Origin: Vreelandella neptunia
GTDB taxonomy: Bacteria; Pseudomonadota; Gammaproteobacteria; Pseudomonadales; Halomonadaceae
NCBI RefSeq assembly: GCF_000712975.1
Contig: NZ_JHQL01000007.1
Coordinates: forward strand, 84,330 to 148,329
DNA length: 64,000 nt
Reading direction: 5' to 3'
Shown one piece after another: positions 20,820-29,687 of this stretch; position 1 is the first letter of the stretch; every line of letters starts with the position of its first letter. The notes under the pieces are model-generated. The model searched no databases. It was not told the DNA's origin and saw only the letters and a list, made by a program, of their open reading frames with translations. Both the position numbers and the translations under genes were made by a program.

Positions 20820-22136
20820 TTAATCGCGTAGGGCGCGGTCGCGTACTTTCACCACGGGTTCCATGAGGTAGTCCAGTACGCTGCGCTTACCGTTGAGAAT
20901 ATCGATTTCCGCCACCATGCCAGGAATAATGGTCAGCGGTTCATTGTCAGCGTCGAAGAGATAGCCGTCGGTGCGCACCTCAACGGGGTACATCAACTCA
21001 CCGCTTTCTGGCATTTGAACGGCGTCGGCGGCAATAGTGACCAGCTCGCCATCCAGGCCGCCGTAACGGGCAAAGTCGTAGGCCGTTAGTTTTACCTTCA
21101 CCGGCTGGCCGGGGTAGAGGAAGGCGATATCCGAGGGGCGAATATGCGCTTCTACGACCAAGGCGTCATCGGCTGGGACGACCTCCACGAGCGGCTCACC
21201 AGAGCCTGCTACGCCACCTACGGTGCTAATATGCACTTGATTCACGACCCCTGCGACTGGCGAGCGGATGGTGGTGCGTGCCACCTGATCCGCTCGGCCG
21301 GGAAGCGTCTTTTGTAGCTCTGCGGCCTGTGAGGTCGCTTCGGCCAGTTGGGCGAGCGCATCGGCTTCAAAAGCATTGCGAGCGGCTGCTTTGCGGTCTT
21401 CAATTTCAGCGATGGAAGATTCTGCGCGGGCAACAGCACTTTGTTGGCGGGCTACCTCGCCGCGCAGTTCGTTGAGCGATTGACGTACTCGCAGCAGCGA
21501 GGTCTCTGGCTCAATGCCGCGCTGAGCCAGTGGCTGAATGATGGCCAGCTCTCGTTCGGCCAGCTGCACGCCGGAACGGGCGGTGCTTAACGCGGCTTCG
21601 AGCTCCGCTTTTTCCTGACGGCGCTGATAGCCCTGCTGTTCTAATACTTGAAGTTCGGCGCTTAGCTCCAACTGCCGCCCATGAAACAGGCGGGTTTCGC
21701 TCGCAGCCACACTAGGTGCGCTTTGGCTGAGTGCATCATCGAGTGCCAGCGGCGTTTGGTTGATTTCGGCTTCCAGGCGTTGCAAGCGTAGTTGCAGGGA
21801 ACGTAGGCGCTGTAGGCTCTCTTCGTAGTCGCCTTCCAGCGTGCCGCCACTAAGCACCATCAGCGTGTCGCCTTGTTCGACCGTATCCCCACGGCGTACG
21901 TTAATCTCGGTTACCACGCCGCCTTCCAGGCTTTCTACTACTTGCAGGCTGCGCGAGGGCACGACTTTGCCTTGCCCTCGGGTCACTTCGTCCACCTCCG
22001 TGAGATAAGCCCACAAGAAGCCAATCAGTAAAAAGCCAATAATGGTGAGCAGGAGTAGGCTGCTAGCAATTGGCCGCTTGGTGCGGCCATGGCGTACAAA
22101 GTGTTCAAAATCAAGCTGGGACGTCGGGCGGCTCAC
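20820..22136 (-). CDS. Type I secretion periplasmic adaptor (HlyD family)
   Basis: The membrane-fusion subunit linking the inner-membrane ABC exporter to the outer-membrane channel. Its 438 residues have a short cytoplasmic N-terminus, one membrane segment (about 25-45, SLLLLTIIGFLLIGFLWAYL), a lipoyl/biotinyl half-motif (EGGVVTEINVRRGDTVEQGDTLM), a long coiled-coil hairpin (about 100-290) and the C-terminal RSPVAGVVNQVHISTVGGVA beta-barrel region typical of HlyD/LapC proteins. It starts at GTG overlapping the ABC stop (GTGA). It is the last gene of the sapC-tolC-ABC-HlyD unit. Confidence 0.93.
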   Translation of the reverse strand: MSRPTSQLDFEHFVRHGRTKRPIASSLLLLTIIGFLLIGFLWAYLTEVDEVTRGQGKVVPSRSLQVVESLEGGVVTEINVRRGDTVEQGDTLMVLSGGTLEGDYEESLQRLRSLQLRLQRLEAEINQTPLALDDALSQSAPSVAASETRLFHGRQLELSAELQVLEQQGYQRRQEKAELEAALSTARSGVQLAERELAIIQPLAQRGIEPETSLLRVRQSLNELRGEVARQQSAVARAESSIAEIEDRKAAARNAFEADALAQLAEATSQAAELQKTLPGRADQVARTTIRSPVAGVVNQVHISTVGGVAGSGEPLVEVVPADDALVVEAHIRPSDIAFLYPGQPVKVKLTAYDFARYGGLDGELVTIAADAVQMPESGELMYPVEVRTDGYLFDADNEPLTIIPGMVAEIDILNGKRSVLDYLMEPVVKVRDRALRD

Positions 22137-24271
22137 AATGCTGTTCCTTCACGCGTGCGGTGGGGCGCTGCTTCAACGGGGCGCATCACCTGGGCCTTGG
22201 GGCCATCGGCAATAATCTGGCCTTGATCAACAATAATCACCCGATCAACCAGCGCTAACAGACTGGTGCGGTGCGTCACGACCACCAGGGTTTGCGACTG
22301 GCTAGCGGCTTTTAGCCGTGAGATCACCTCTTTTTCGGTTTGAATATCCATTGCACTGGTTGGCTCATCCATCAGCAACATCGGTGGGGCTCCCAGCAGC
22401 GCGCGGGCAAGGCAGATGAGTTGCCGCTGGCCACCGGAAAGCCCTTCGCCGCGCTCACCAATGGGCATGTCGTAGCCCTGGGGGTGGCGGGCGATAAAGT
22501 CGTGGGCACCGGCCAGTTTGGCGGCCTGGAGAATTTGTTCATCGGTAGGGTGGTGGGCACCAATCGCAATATTCTGGCGAACAGTGCCAGAAAACAGCCA
22601 CGCTTCCTGCAACACGCTACCAATGTTGTGACGTAAATCCGCAGGGTCAATTTGGCGAATATCGGTGTCGTCTACTAGTACCGCGCCTTTTTCGGGCGGG
22701 TAAATGCCGAGCAGTAGCCGCGCCAGGGTACTTTTACCGGAACCCACGCGGCCCAGTAGCGCAACCTTTTCTCCAGGCTCGATCGTCAGATTGATATTGG
22801 CCAATGCTGCAGTGGTTTGCTCTGGGTAGCGGAAGCTCACATCTTGCAGGCTGATTTTGCCTTCCAGAGAAGGGCGGCTTAAGTAGTGACGGCCAGCGGG
22901 GCGCTCGGAAGGCATATTCATTAGTTGGTCAAGCGCGCGGTAAGAGGTGCGGGCTTGGTTAATGCGGGTCATGGTTTGAGCCAGCTGCGCCAGCGGCGCG
23001 AGTGCACGGCCGGTGAGAATCACACAGGCAATCATTGCACCCATGGAAATCACCCCGTCACCGACTAAAAACACCCCATACACCACAATGCTCACCTGAG
23101 CGGCTTGCTGGGCGAACGCGGTGGCATTCAGGGCAAACTGTTGAATTGCCCGGCCTTTACGGCCCACGTTAGATTGCTGCTGAACGCTCTCTTCCCAGCG
23201 TTGGCGAATCATTGGCGCAGCGCCACTGGCTTTAATGGTTTCCAGCCCTGCTACCGCTTCAATCAGAACGCCCTGCTTGGAACGGCTCTCTTCAAAGGCT
23301 TGGCCGGACAGGCGTTTAAGAAAGGGCTGCACCGCCAGGCCAATCAGCAGTACCAACGGCACGGCAATCAGCGGCACCATAAAAAGCGGCCCCCCAATCA
23401 GATAAATCACGCCGATAAACAGGAAGATAAACGGCAAATCGACGAGGGCTACCAGCGATGCTGAGGCGAAGAAATCGCGCAGCGACTCAAATTCCCGCAG
23501 GGTGTTGGCAAACCCACCGGTAGAGCCCCGCTTGGCACTCATTTGTAGGTTGAGCACATGGTCAAAAATGCGCCTGCCCATGCGCAGGTCAGCTTCTTGT
23601 CCCGCCCGTTCAATAAACAGTTGGCGCAACGTTTTTACCGCAAAATCAAACAGCAATGCGATACTCACACCCACGGTTAGCGCGACGAGCGATTCAATGG
23701 CCTCGTTGGGCAATACGCGGTCGTAAACCACCATAATAAACAGTGAGGTGGCTAGCCCAAGGAAGTTGGTTAGCGCAGCGGCAATCACCACTTGGGTGTA
23801 CACCCAACGATTAGACGAGAGGGCGCTCCAAAACCAGTGGCCGCCTTGTATGGCTGGCTCGCTATTCAGGGCTACCGGCCGGTAGCGGGCGCGCACTGCA
23901 ATCAGGTGGCCAATGTACTCTGCTTGCAGGGCACTTAACGCGGTTTCGACCGGCTGTTTGCCTAATGCCGGGTCAAACAGTGCAAAACGCTTATCATCAA
24001 TGCGCTCAATGATGACCACGGCGCGCCCGTTTTTTAGCAGCGCGACCGCTGGCAGCAGCGAGTTCCCCAGCGTTGCCAGGGCATGTTCGCCCAGCGCAGC
24101 GACCATGCCGTGACGCTCGGCAGCATCAATAAAGCCGTCGGGAGTGAGCGGGGTGTGTGCGCCTACCCGTTGGGCGCGCACAGCCGCTTCTGAGACCGGT
24201 AGTTCAAGCCGAGCCGCCACAAAGGTCAGGCATTGCTCAAGGGCGTCTGCGGGCGGATTAGCGGTGTTCAA
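22133..24271 (-). CDS. Type I secretion ABC exporter (LapB/HlyB-like permease-ATPase)
   Basis: The inner-membrane engine of a type I secretion system, 712 residues. The N-terminal region (about 1-135, ALEQCLTFVAARLELPVS...) resembles the C39 peptidase-like domain of LapB exporters. I cannot see an intact catalytic Cys/His set, so it probably only binds substrate. A six-helix membrane domain follows (about 160-440), then an ATPase with Walker A GRVGSGKST, signature LSGGQRQ, Walker B LLMDEPTSAMD and H-loop VVVTHRTS. It starts at TTG 24269-24271 with GGAG 7 bases upstream and overlaps the TolC-type gene by 14 bases. No substrate gene is adjacent. Confidence 0.94.
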   Translation of the reverse strand: MNTANPPADALEQCLTFVAARLELPVSEAAVRAQRVGAHTPLTPDGFIDAAERHGMVAALGEHALATLGNSLLPAVALLKNGRAVVIIERIDDKRFALFDPALGKQPVETALSALQAEYIGHLIAVRARYRPVALNSEPAIQGGHWFWSALSSNRWVYTQVVIAAALTNFLGLATSLFIMVVYDRVLPNEAIESLVALTVGVSIALLFDFAVKTLRQLFIERAGQEADLRMGRRIFDHVLNLQMSAKRGSTGGFANTLREFESLRDFFASASLVALVDLPFIFLFIGVIYLIGGPLFMVPLIAVPLVLLIGLAVQPFLKRLSGQAFEESRSKQGVLIEAVAGLETIKASGAAPMIRQRWEESVQQQSNVGRKGRAIQQFALNATAFAQQAAQVSIVVYGVFLVGDGVISMGAMIACVILTGRALAPLAQLAQTMTRINQARTSYRALDQLMNMPSERPAGRHYLSRPSLEGKISLQDVSFRYPEQTTAALANINLTIEPGEKVALLGRVGSGKSTLARLLLGIYPPEKGAVLVDDTDIRQIDPADLRHNIGSVLQEAWLFSGTVRQNIAIGAHHPTDEQILQAAKLAGAHDFIARHPQGYDMPIGERGEGLSGGQRQLICLARALLGAPPMLLMDEPTSAMDIQTEKEVISRLKAASQSQTLVVVTHRTSLLALVDRVIIVDQGQIIADGPKAQVMRPVEAAPHRTREGTAL

Positions 24272-25712
24272 GGTGAATCTCCATCACATCGAGTAGCTGC
24301 CCGGTTACCGCAAGTTGCTGAAAGCTAGCTTGCTCCCAGCGCACACGGCGATTGATTAGCTCTAGCGCGGTTTGGAATAGATCCCGCTGGGCGTCCAGCA
24401 AATCGTTAATACTGCTTCTCCCTACGGCGAACTGATCGCGGTAGGCCAGTAGCGCTTCTTCTTCAGCGGCAAGCGTGGCGGTTTGCGCTTCAAGCTCCGC
24501 TAGGCGGGTGCGCGTGTCGGTATAGGCAGAGCGCACTTCCCGCTCCAGCTCGCGATGCAAGGCTTGGCGTTCAAATTGGCTCTGCTGCTGACGTTCAACC
24601 GCCTGGGCAATGCGCGACGAGGTCGCGCCGCCGCTGTAGGGTGTGTAATCAAGGTTAAACAACAGCGCCACGTCATTATCCGATTCGTTGAACTCATTCA
24701 CATCGAACTGGCGACCTTCCACGGCTACGCTCAGGCTAGGCAAGCGGGCGTTACGAGTAGCTTGCGCTTCGGCTTCGCTGGCCTCACTGGTAAGGGTTTG
24801 GCTACGCAGCGAGGCGTTACGGGCAAGGGCGTTATCCAGCAGTTGGTCGGCGCTGGTCTCGCTTAGCAACGCTCCGCCTTGAGGCAAGGCCAGTACGTCG
24901 GGCGGGGTAAAGAACGCTTCTTGATAGACGTTAATCGCCCGGGCTAACTCACCCTCTAAGGAGATTAGCCGTGAGTTGGCGTCGCTTAAGCGGCTCTGGG
25001 CACGCAGTACATCGGCTCGCGAACCGGCGCCTGCCTCGCGGCGAAGTTGAACGTCTTCAAAAATGCGCTGATGCTGCTGCAGATTGTGCTCAGCTAGCTG
25101 GCGCTGAGCGGTAACACGGGCAACATCCAGGTAGGCATTCAGGGCGTAGAGAACTTCTTCTTCGACACTTGCCTGGGACTGCCAGTACGCCGCTTCAGCG
25201 CTAAGGTCGGCCGCGCGTATGCGCTCACCGCTGGCTCCAAAATCTACCAACAGCTGGCTGAGCGTAACGACCGCGTCAACGCGTGAGCCGCGGTCAGGCA
25301 GAGATTCAGTGCGCTGCAAGTCGTTACGGTACTCAAGCCCAGCGTTCACCTGAGGGCGACGCACGGCGCGCACTTCATCAATTTGTAGCACCGACTCACG
25401 CTCACGAGAGCGCTGGGCCAGAATGCGAGGCTGTTGCTCTAAGGCGTGCTGGATTTTTTGGCGTAGCGCCTCTAGCGCAGGAGAGGCTTCCATTGGTTGA
25501 CTTGCTTGCCAGCGAAAGCGCGTTAGCAGTTGCGTCAGTTCCGGTGAAAATGCCGGGCCCTCCAGCGATGAAGCGGGTAAAGGCGTAGCCTCGGGAATCG
25601 GTTCATCAAACGCCGTTTGAGCCGCCAACAGTGGGTTTACCAGCAAAAGCGCAGCGGCCACGCTGCTCAGTAATAGCCGTTTGCGTGTCCGCGTATCAAC
25701 ATTAAAAGACAT
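24258..25712 (-). CDS. TolC-family outer membrane channel of type I secretion
   Basis: The outer-membrane efflux component, 484 residues. A signal peptide is visible (about 1-30, RKRLLLSSVAAALLLVNPLLAAQTA). Two OEP repeats of alpha-helical barrel sequence follow, with typical segments such as YRNDLQRTESLPDRGSRVDAVVTLSQLLVDFG and FNLDYTPYSGGATSSRIAQAVER, and SINDLLDAQRDLFQTALELI near the end. It looks more like the LapE/AggA channels of adhesin secretion systems than housekeeping TolC. The start is supported by AGGA. It follows sapC by 36 bases in the same direction. Confidence 0.92.
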   Translation of the reverse strand: MSFNVDTRTRKRLLLSSVAAALLLVNPLLAAQTAFDEPIPEATPLPASSLEGPAFSPELTQLLTRFRWQASQPMEASPALEALRQKIQHALEQQPRILAQRSRERESVLQIDEVRAVRRPQVNAGLEYRNDLQRTESLPDRGSRVDAVVTLSQLLVDFGASGERIRAADLSAEAAYWQSQASVEEEVLYALNAYLDVARVTAQRQLAEHNLQQHQRIFEDVQLRREAGAGSRADVLRAQSRLSDANSRLISLEGELARAINVYQEAFFTPPDVLALPQGGALLSETSADQLLDNALARNASLRSQTLTSEASEAEAQATRNARLPSLSVAVEGRQFDVNEFNESDNDVALLFNLDYTPYSGGATSSRIAQAVERQQQSQFERQALHRELEREVRSAYTDTRTRLAELEAQTATLAAEEEALLAYRDQFAVGRSSINDLLDAQRDLFQTALELINRRVRWEQASFQQLAVTGQLLDVMEIHLEHR

Positions 25713-25748
25713 TCACGTTCCTGAATAACGTCGGTGCTTGGCACCCAA

Positions 25749-26528
25749 TTAAGAGGGATCCGGCCATTGATAGCGCTCTTCGCTGCTGAACGCTTCTTGC
25801 CACTCGGAAAGGGGGCGGGAAGCGCTTGCTTCTGGCAGCGGTGTCGTTGGCCGTTGAAGGAGGCTGCGAAGAACGCCAAGCTGCTGTTGGGATATGAGCT
25901 GAGCGTACACTAAAGGGACGGCACCCAATTGCCAGAAAAGCCCCATTTGTTCAGCGGATAGTGCCTTCCAGGCGGGTTCATCAATTTGATATAACGGCGT
26001 GCTGCCTTGATAGCCTTCTGGCTGCCAAGGCGTGAGCAGCTTGGCATTGGCCAATGCATCAAGCTGCTGTGCAACTCGCTGGCAACCCGCTTCCCGCTGT
26101 TGGAGAAAAGCCAGTACGTGTTGGGGGAAGCTGGCTAGCTCGCCGTGTTGATTAAAGAAAGGTTCGGCATCCAGGTGCGCCACCACAAAGGGTGAGTGCT
26201 GGTCGATGCATAGCTTTTCAGGATATTCAGCATGCAGTCCGAAGGGGTGGCTGCGCAGGGCGGCGGGCACATACGCCGCGCGCCAGCGCCCTTGGCTATC
26301 GACGATGAGATTTTGTTCATCGCGCAGCCCCAGCAGTGCGACGGCCTGCCAGCCTAGTGCTGTCTGGGTGAACCCAATTGGAAAACTAGCGGCCGCATGG
26401 CGTAATTCGGCCTCTGCTAGGCTTGCCTGGGTAATGTGCTGAGCAAAATGGTAGGCAGTAAAACGTTGCCACATCAAACCGCTGTGGCGCTTAACGTCAA
26501 GCGGCACCCAGTGGGCAGCGTGGGCCAT
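25749..26528 (-). CDS. SapC family protein
   Basis: A 259-residue protein matching the family named after Campylobacter fetus SapC, a protein of unknown function encoded beside the type I genes that export the surface-layer protein. Visible pattern: WVPLDVKRHSGLMWQ, then AELRHAAASFPIGFTQTALGWQAVALLGLRDEQNLIVD, then GRWRAAYVPAALRSHPFGL; no signal peptide or membrane segment, so probably cytoplasmic. It is the first gene of the secretion unit (AAAGG before the ATG) and is followed by the TolC, ABC and HlyD genes, matching the gene content of C. fetus sapCDEF. It is not the unrelated peptide-transport permease also called SapC. Confidence 0.85.
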   Translation of the reverse strand: MAHAAHWVPLDVKRHSGLMWQRFTAYHFAQHITQASLAEAELRHAAASFPIGFTQTALGWQAVALLGLRDEQNLIVDSQGRWRAAYVPAALRSHPFGLHAEYPEKLCIDQHSPFVVAHLDAEPFFNQHGELASFPQHVLAFLQQREAGCQRVAQQLDALANAKLLTPWQPEGYQGSTPLYQIDEPAWKALSAEQMGLFWQLGAVPLVYAQLISQQQLGVLRSLLQRPTTPLPEASASRPLSEWQEAFSSEERYQWPDPS

Positions 26529-26586
26529 AGGAAAACCTTTGTGGTGGTGATAATAAGGCGGCTACCTTACCAAGAACACGCGCTAA

Positions 26587-27798
26587 TCATTTACTTGAAG
26601 AGAGCCCACGCATGGCGATTAATCCAAGCACTGGGCCAGGTAGTAGCCACCATATCACCCAGGGGCCTTGGCTTACCCATAGGGCAGTGACTAGGGCGAT
26701 AGACGGAATCGTTAGCCCAAAGCCAATGGCATTCATCATCGCCAGCGCTGCGCCGAGGCGCTCAGGTGGCGCGGTGGCTGCCGCCAGCGCGGAAAATTGC
26801 GCGGAATCGGCAATCACGCTAATGCCCCAAATCCCTAGCAGAGTTAGCAGTAGCCAGGGCGATGTGCCACCTAACAGTGGATAGAGCAAACAAAGCATGC
26901 CGGAGGTTGCTAGCGCCACAACGGCCACTCGCGCGCTGCCCACACGGCGGCTCCAGCGGCCAGCCCAAACGCAGCCAGGTAGGCCCAACGCAATCACCGC
27001 AAAACTTAGCCATGGCTGAAGGCCCGGCGCTGCGCTTAGACGTTCCAGCTCTCTAGTAACTAAAAAGGGCACCAGCGCCCACAGGGCGTATAGCTCCCAG
27101 CAGTGGCCAAAGTAGCCAAGTGCCGCGGCGCGGAAGTGCTTTTGCCTGAATGCAGACAGCCCCGCCCAGGGGCGTCCGCCGCTGGCTTTGGCGGGCAGGT
27201 GTGGCCCCACGCCTAGTTTAAAAATCATTAGTGCGGCGAGCAGTGCCAGGGCAGAAGCCAGCAACAGCGGCCACTGCCATGGCAAGTGCAGCGTTAGCCC
27301 GCGCAGTAAGTGGGGCGAGGCAATGCCCAGAGTCAGCATGCCGACCAACCAGCCCAGTGCCGAGCCTGCGTTGCTGGGTGTCCAGCTCACTACCAATTTC
27401 ATACCGAGTGGATAAATACCGGCAAGACACAGCCCGACCAAAAAGCGTGCTGCTACCGCTAAGCTGACGCTGTCGGCGACGCCAATAAACGCGGCATTAA
27501 TCAGCGCGCCTGCTACTGCTGAGATAGCAAACAAGTGGCTGGCGCGTACGCGATCGGCAAGGCCGGTGGTAGCAATGAGCAGCGTACCGGTAATAAAACC
27601 TGCTTGCACCGCAATGGTGAGCAGCCCCAGGTCGCTTTCACTCAAACCAACGGCCTGTTGAAGCGCAAGCCCTACGCCGTTAACGCTGAACCACAGTGAA
27701 GTGCCAAACAGCTGGGCGATGACAATTACCGCCAACGGGGCGCGCGCTAAAAAAGCATGGGAAGGTTGGGTGGATGCAAGCCGAGTAGGAAAGCGCAT
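26587..27798 (-). CDS. Major facilitator superfamily transporter
   Basis: An inner-membrane secondary transporter of 403 residues with about 12 hydrophobic segments, starting LAVIVIAQLFGTSLWFSVNGVGLAL. A loop with GLADRVRASH after helix 2 matches the MFS G-x-x-x-D/R-x-x motif, and GRWSRRVGSAR gives the second-half counterpart. The substrate cannot be told from the sequence. It lies 58 bases upstream of sapC on the same strand; a functional link to secretion is possible but unsupported. Confidence 0.85.
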   Translation of the reverse strand: MRFPTRLASTQPSHAFLARAPLAVIVIAQLFGTSLWFSVNGVGLALQQAVGLSESDLGLLTIAVQAGFITGTLLIATTGLADRVRASHLFAISAVAGALINAAFIGVADSVSLAVAARFLVGLCLAGIYPLGMKLVVSWTPSNAGSALGWLVGMLTLGIASPHLLRGLTLHLPWQWPLLLASALALLAALMIFKLGVGPHLPAKASGGRPWAGLSAFRQKHFRAAALGYFGHCWELYALWALVPFLVTRELERLSAAPGLQPWLSFAVIALGLPGCVWAGRWSRRVGSARVAVVALATSGMLCLLYPLLGGTSPWLLLTLLGIWGISVIADSAQFSALAAATAPPERLGAALAMMNAIGFGLTIPSIALVTALWVSQGPWVIWWLLPGPVLGLIAMRGLSSSK

Positions 27799-27879
27799 TG
27801 AGTGACTCTTCCTCTGAGTTATTGTTATGTATGGCGCTAGTGTAAGTGGTTATGCATCCGTGGCCAGATGGTAAAAAGG

Positions 27880-28311
27880 TTACCCCAACTTATGCGGCAC
27901 CACTTCATGGCCCATTTCTTTATAGCGCTGCCAGCAGGCGCGTTTGGCGACCAGAACTTGCTGGTGCTGGTTGATAATTTCGGCAATGCGGACGTAGCGT
28001 TCCACGCCGTCGGGAATGTCGGGGTGTAAGTTCAGTAGAGCGGTTTCTTGCGTTGGCACAGGGAGTTGCTGCCAGCCTAGCGTTATCGGCACGCTGGCGG
28101 CCATGTCGCTGTCTTCCAGCGCGTGGGGGAGGTAGGCATCTTCACGGAACTGCCAAAGGGCCTCGTCAGCCTGTTCGGCCAGAGCTTTATCTTCGCAGTG
28201 CAGGTGTAACCGATAGCCTTTGCGGTGGATGGTTTCTGCTAGCTTGCAAGCAAACTGCAGACGCGCTTCCAGGGTGGTGTCAGGAAGGATATAAAAATCG
28301 ATACGTGCCAT
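27880..28311 (-). CDS. holC: DNA polymerase III chi subunit
   Basis: The clamp-loader-associated subunit that binds single-stranded DNA-binding protein. It is 143 residues from ATG 28309-28311 and starts MARIDFYILPD, the usual form. KLAETIHRKGYRLHLHCEDKALAEQADEALWQFREDAYLPH is characteristic, as is the ending with ACWQRYKEMGHEVVPHKLG. In Pseudomonas holC lies between pepA and valS. Here ilvE separates it from pepA, and the transporter and secretion genes separate it from valS. Confidence 0.93.
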   Translation of the reverse strand: MARIDFYILPDTTLEARLQFACKLAETIHRKGYRLHLHCEDKALAEQADEALWQFREDAYLPHALEDSDMAASVPITLGWQQLPVPTQETALLNLHPDIPDGVERYVRIAEIINQHQQVLVAKRACWQRYKEMGHEVVPHKLG

Positions 28312-28349
28312 CAAAGGCTCCAGCGGTTCCCGCTTTTTTCAAAACCCGT

Positions 28350-28378
28350 CCCTACCACCGCGGCTAGCGGCGGTAGGG
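28350..28378 (-). terminator. Hairpin between ilvE and holC
   Basis: CCCTACCACCGC (28350-28361) pairs with GCGGCGGTAGGG (28367-28378), one mismatch, 5-base loop. On the minus strand it is followed by ACGGGTTTTG, a modest T-run. It probably attenuates or ends ilvE transcription. Confidence 0.65.
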
Positions 28379-28382
28379 TGTC

Positions 28383-28424
28383 GGTTTATACCCGTTGATT
28401 TATACCAACTGATTTATACCAATC
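28383..28424. repeat. 14-bp tandem repeat (three copies) spanning the ilvE stop codon
   Basis: On the minus strand: GATTGGTATAAATC (28424-28411), AGTTGGTATAAATC (28410-28397), AACGGGTATAAACC (28396-28383). The TAA inside the first copy is the ilvE stop codon, and both downstream copies repeat it. Confidence 0.92.
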
Positions 28425-29535
28425 GGGTGAGCCAGCCGTATTTATCTTCACTGCGGCCATATTGTAGGTCGAGCAGCGTTTTACGGATGCGCTTGGCAAT
28501 TTCGTTGTTGCCATTGCCTTGTAAACGAATACGCTCGTTTTCAGTGACCAGTTCGCCGACCGGGGTAATTACCGCTGCTGTGCCGCAGGCGAACACTTCG
28601 GTAATCTCGCCAGACGCAGCGCCTTCGCGCCATTCATCGATGCTGATGGGACGCTCTTCCGGTGTTAGGCCCGCATCTTTTGCCAAGGTAAGCACGGAGT
28701 TGCGGGTAACGCCCTCCAGGATGGTGTCGGTGAGGCGGGGCGTCACTAAACGACCATCTTTATAAACGAAGAACAGGTTCATACCGCCTAGTTCTTCAAT
28801 CCACTTGTTTTCAGCGGCGTCTAAGAACGCTACTTGGCTGCAGCCGTTTGCGGCGGCTTCTTTCTGGGCTGCCAGGGAGGCTGCATAGTTACCGCCACAC
28901 TTGGCAAAGCCGGTGCCGCCAGGGGCTGCGCGCTTGTAGTGGGAAGAGAGCCAGATAGACACCGGCTCTATGCCGCCCTTGAAGTAAGCCGCCGCCGGTG
29001 AGGCAATCACGTAGTAGTCGACTTCATGAGCCGGACGTACGCCTAGGAAGGCTTCGGAGGCGATCATAAACGGACGCAGGTAGAGGCTGCACTCGTCGGC
29101 ATCGCTGGAAGGTGTAGGTACCCAGGTGTGGTCTTGGGCCAGCAGCGCTTTCAGTGAACCGATGAAATCTTCATCGGAAAGCTCCGGCAACGCTAAACGG
29201 CGGGCGCTGCGGCGAAAACGCTCGGCGTTTTTCTCTGGGCGGAATGTCCAGATAGAGCCATCGGCATGGCGATACGCTTTAATGCCTTCAAAAATTTCCT
29301 GACCGTAGTGCAGCACAGAGGCCGCTGGGTCGAGGGTTAGTGGGCCATAGGGGCGCACTTGATGGCCGTGCCAGTCGGCGTCGACTGTCCAGCGGACGTG
29401 GGCCATATGGTCAGTGAAGTGCTTGCCAAAACCTGGGTTTTGCAGAATGTTGTCACGAATCTCATCAGCCATCGGTTGATTAGACGGCAGCGTTTCAAAA
29501 TGAGACTCAAGCTGGGTATCTGAAGCTGTGGGCAC
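28414..29535 (-). CDS. ilvE: Branched-chain amino acid aminotransferase
   Basis: A PLP-dependent class IV aminotransferase for the last step of valine, leucine and isoleucine synthesis. At 373 residues it belongs to the longer, eukaryote-like group rather than the ~309-residue E. coli type. The PLP lysine lies in GTGFAKCGGNYAAS. The segments LHYGQEIFEGIKAYR and EEERPIS-like EITEVFACGTAAVITPVG are characteristic. It starts at GTG 29533-29535 with GGAGAG upstream. The last codons and stop are part of a 14-bp tandem repeat. Confidence 0.94.
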   Translation of the reverse strand: MPTASDTQLESHFETLPSNQPMADEIRDNILQNPGFGKHFTDHMAHVRWTVDADWHGHQVRPYGPLTLDPAASVLHYGQEIFEGIKAYRHADGSIWTFRPEKNAERFRRSARRLALPELSDEDFIGSLKALLAQDHTWVPTPSSDADECSLYLRPFMIASEAFLGVRPAHEVDYYVIASPAAAYFKGGIEPVSIWLSSHYKRAAPGGTGFAKCGGNYAASLAAQKEAAANGCSQVAFLDAAENKWIEELGGMNLFFVYKDGRLVTPRLTDTILEGVTRNSVLTLAKDAGLTPEERPISIDEWREGAASGEITEVFACGTAAVITPVGELVTENERIRLQGNGNNEIAKRIRKTLLDLQYGRSEDKYGWLTRLV

Positions 29536-29594
29536 GGCGTATTCTCTCCGCTATAGCCTAGCCCCGAAGGGCAAGTGTTAGTGTTTATTTGGTG

Positions 29595-29626
29595 TAGCGT
29601 GCGCTCTGAGAACAGCACGCACGCTA
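29595..29626. repeat. Inverted repeat in the ilvE upstream region
   Basis: TAGCGTGCG (29595-29603) and CGCACGCTA (29618-29626) are perfect inverted copies separated by 14 bases. There is no T-run on either strand. It could be an operator or a leader hairpin for ilvE, or part of the pepA 3' end. Confidence 0.5.
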
Positions 29627-29687
29627 ATGCCCTTAGATGTAACGTTTACGTCAACCAATGGCAACCGTTGATCGCCTGATTGTGATG

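Noticed and set aside
25749..26528. Permease SapC of a peptide ABC transporter
   Set aside because: No membrane helices and no partner sapABDF genes; the sequence fits the Campylobacter-type SapC family instead.
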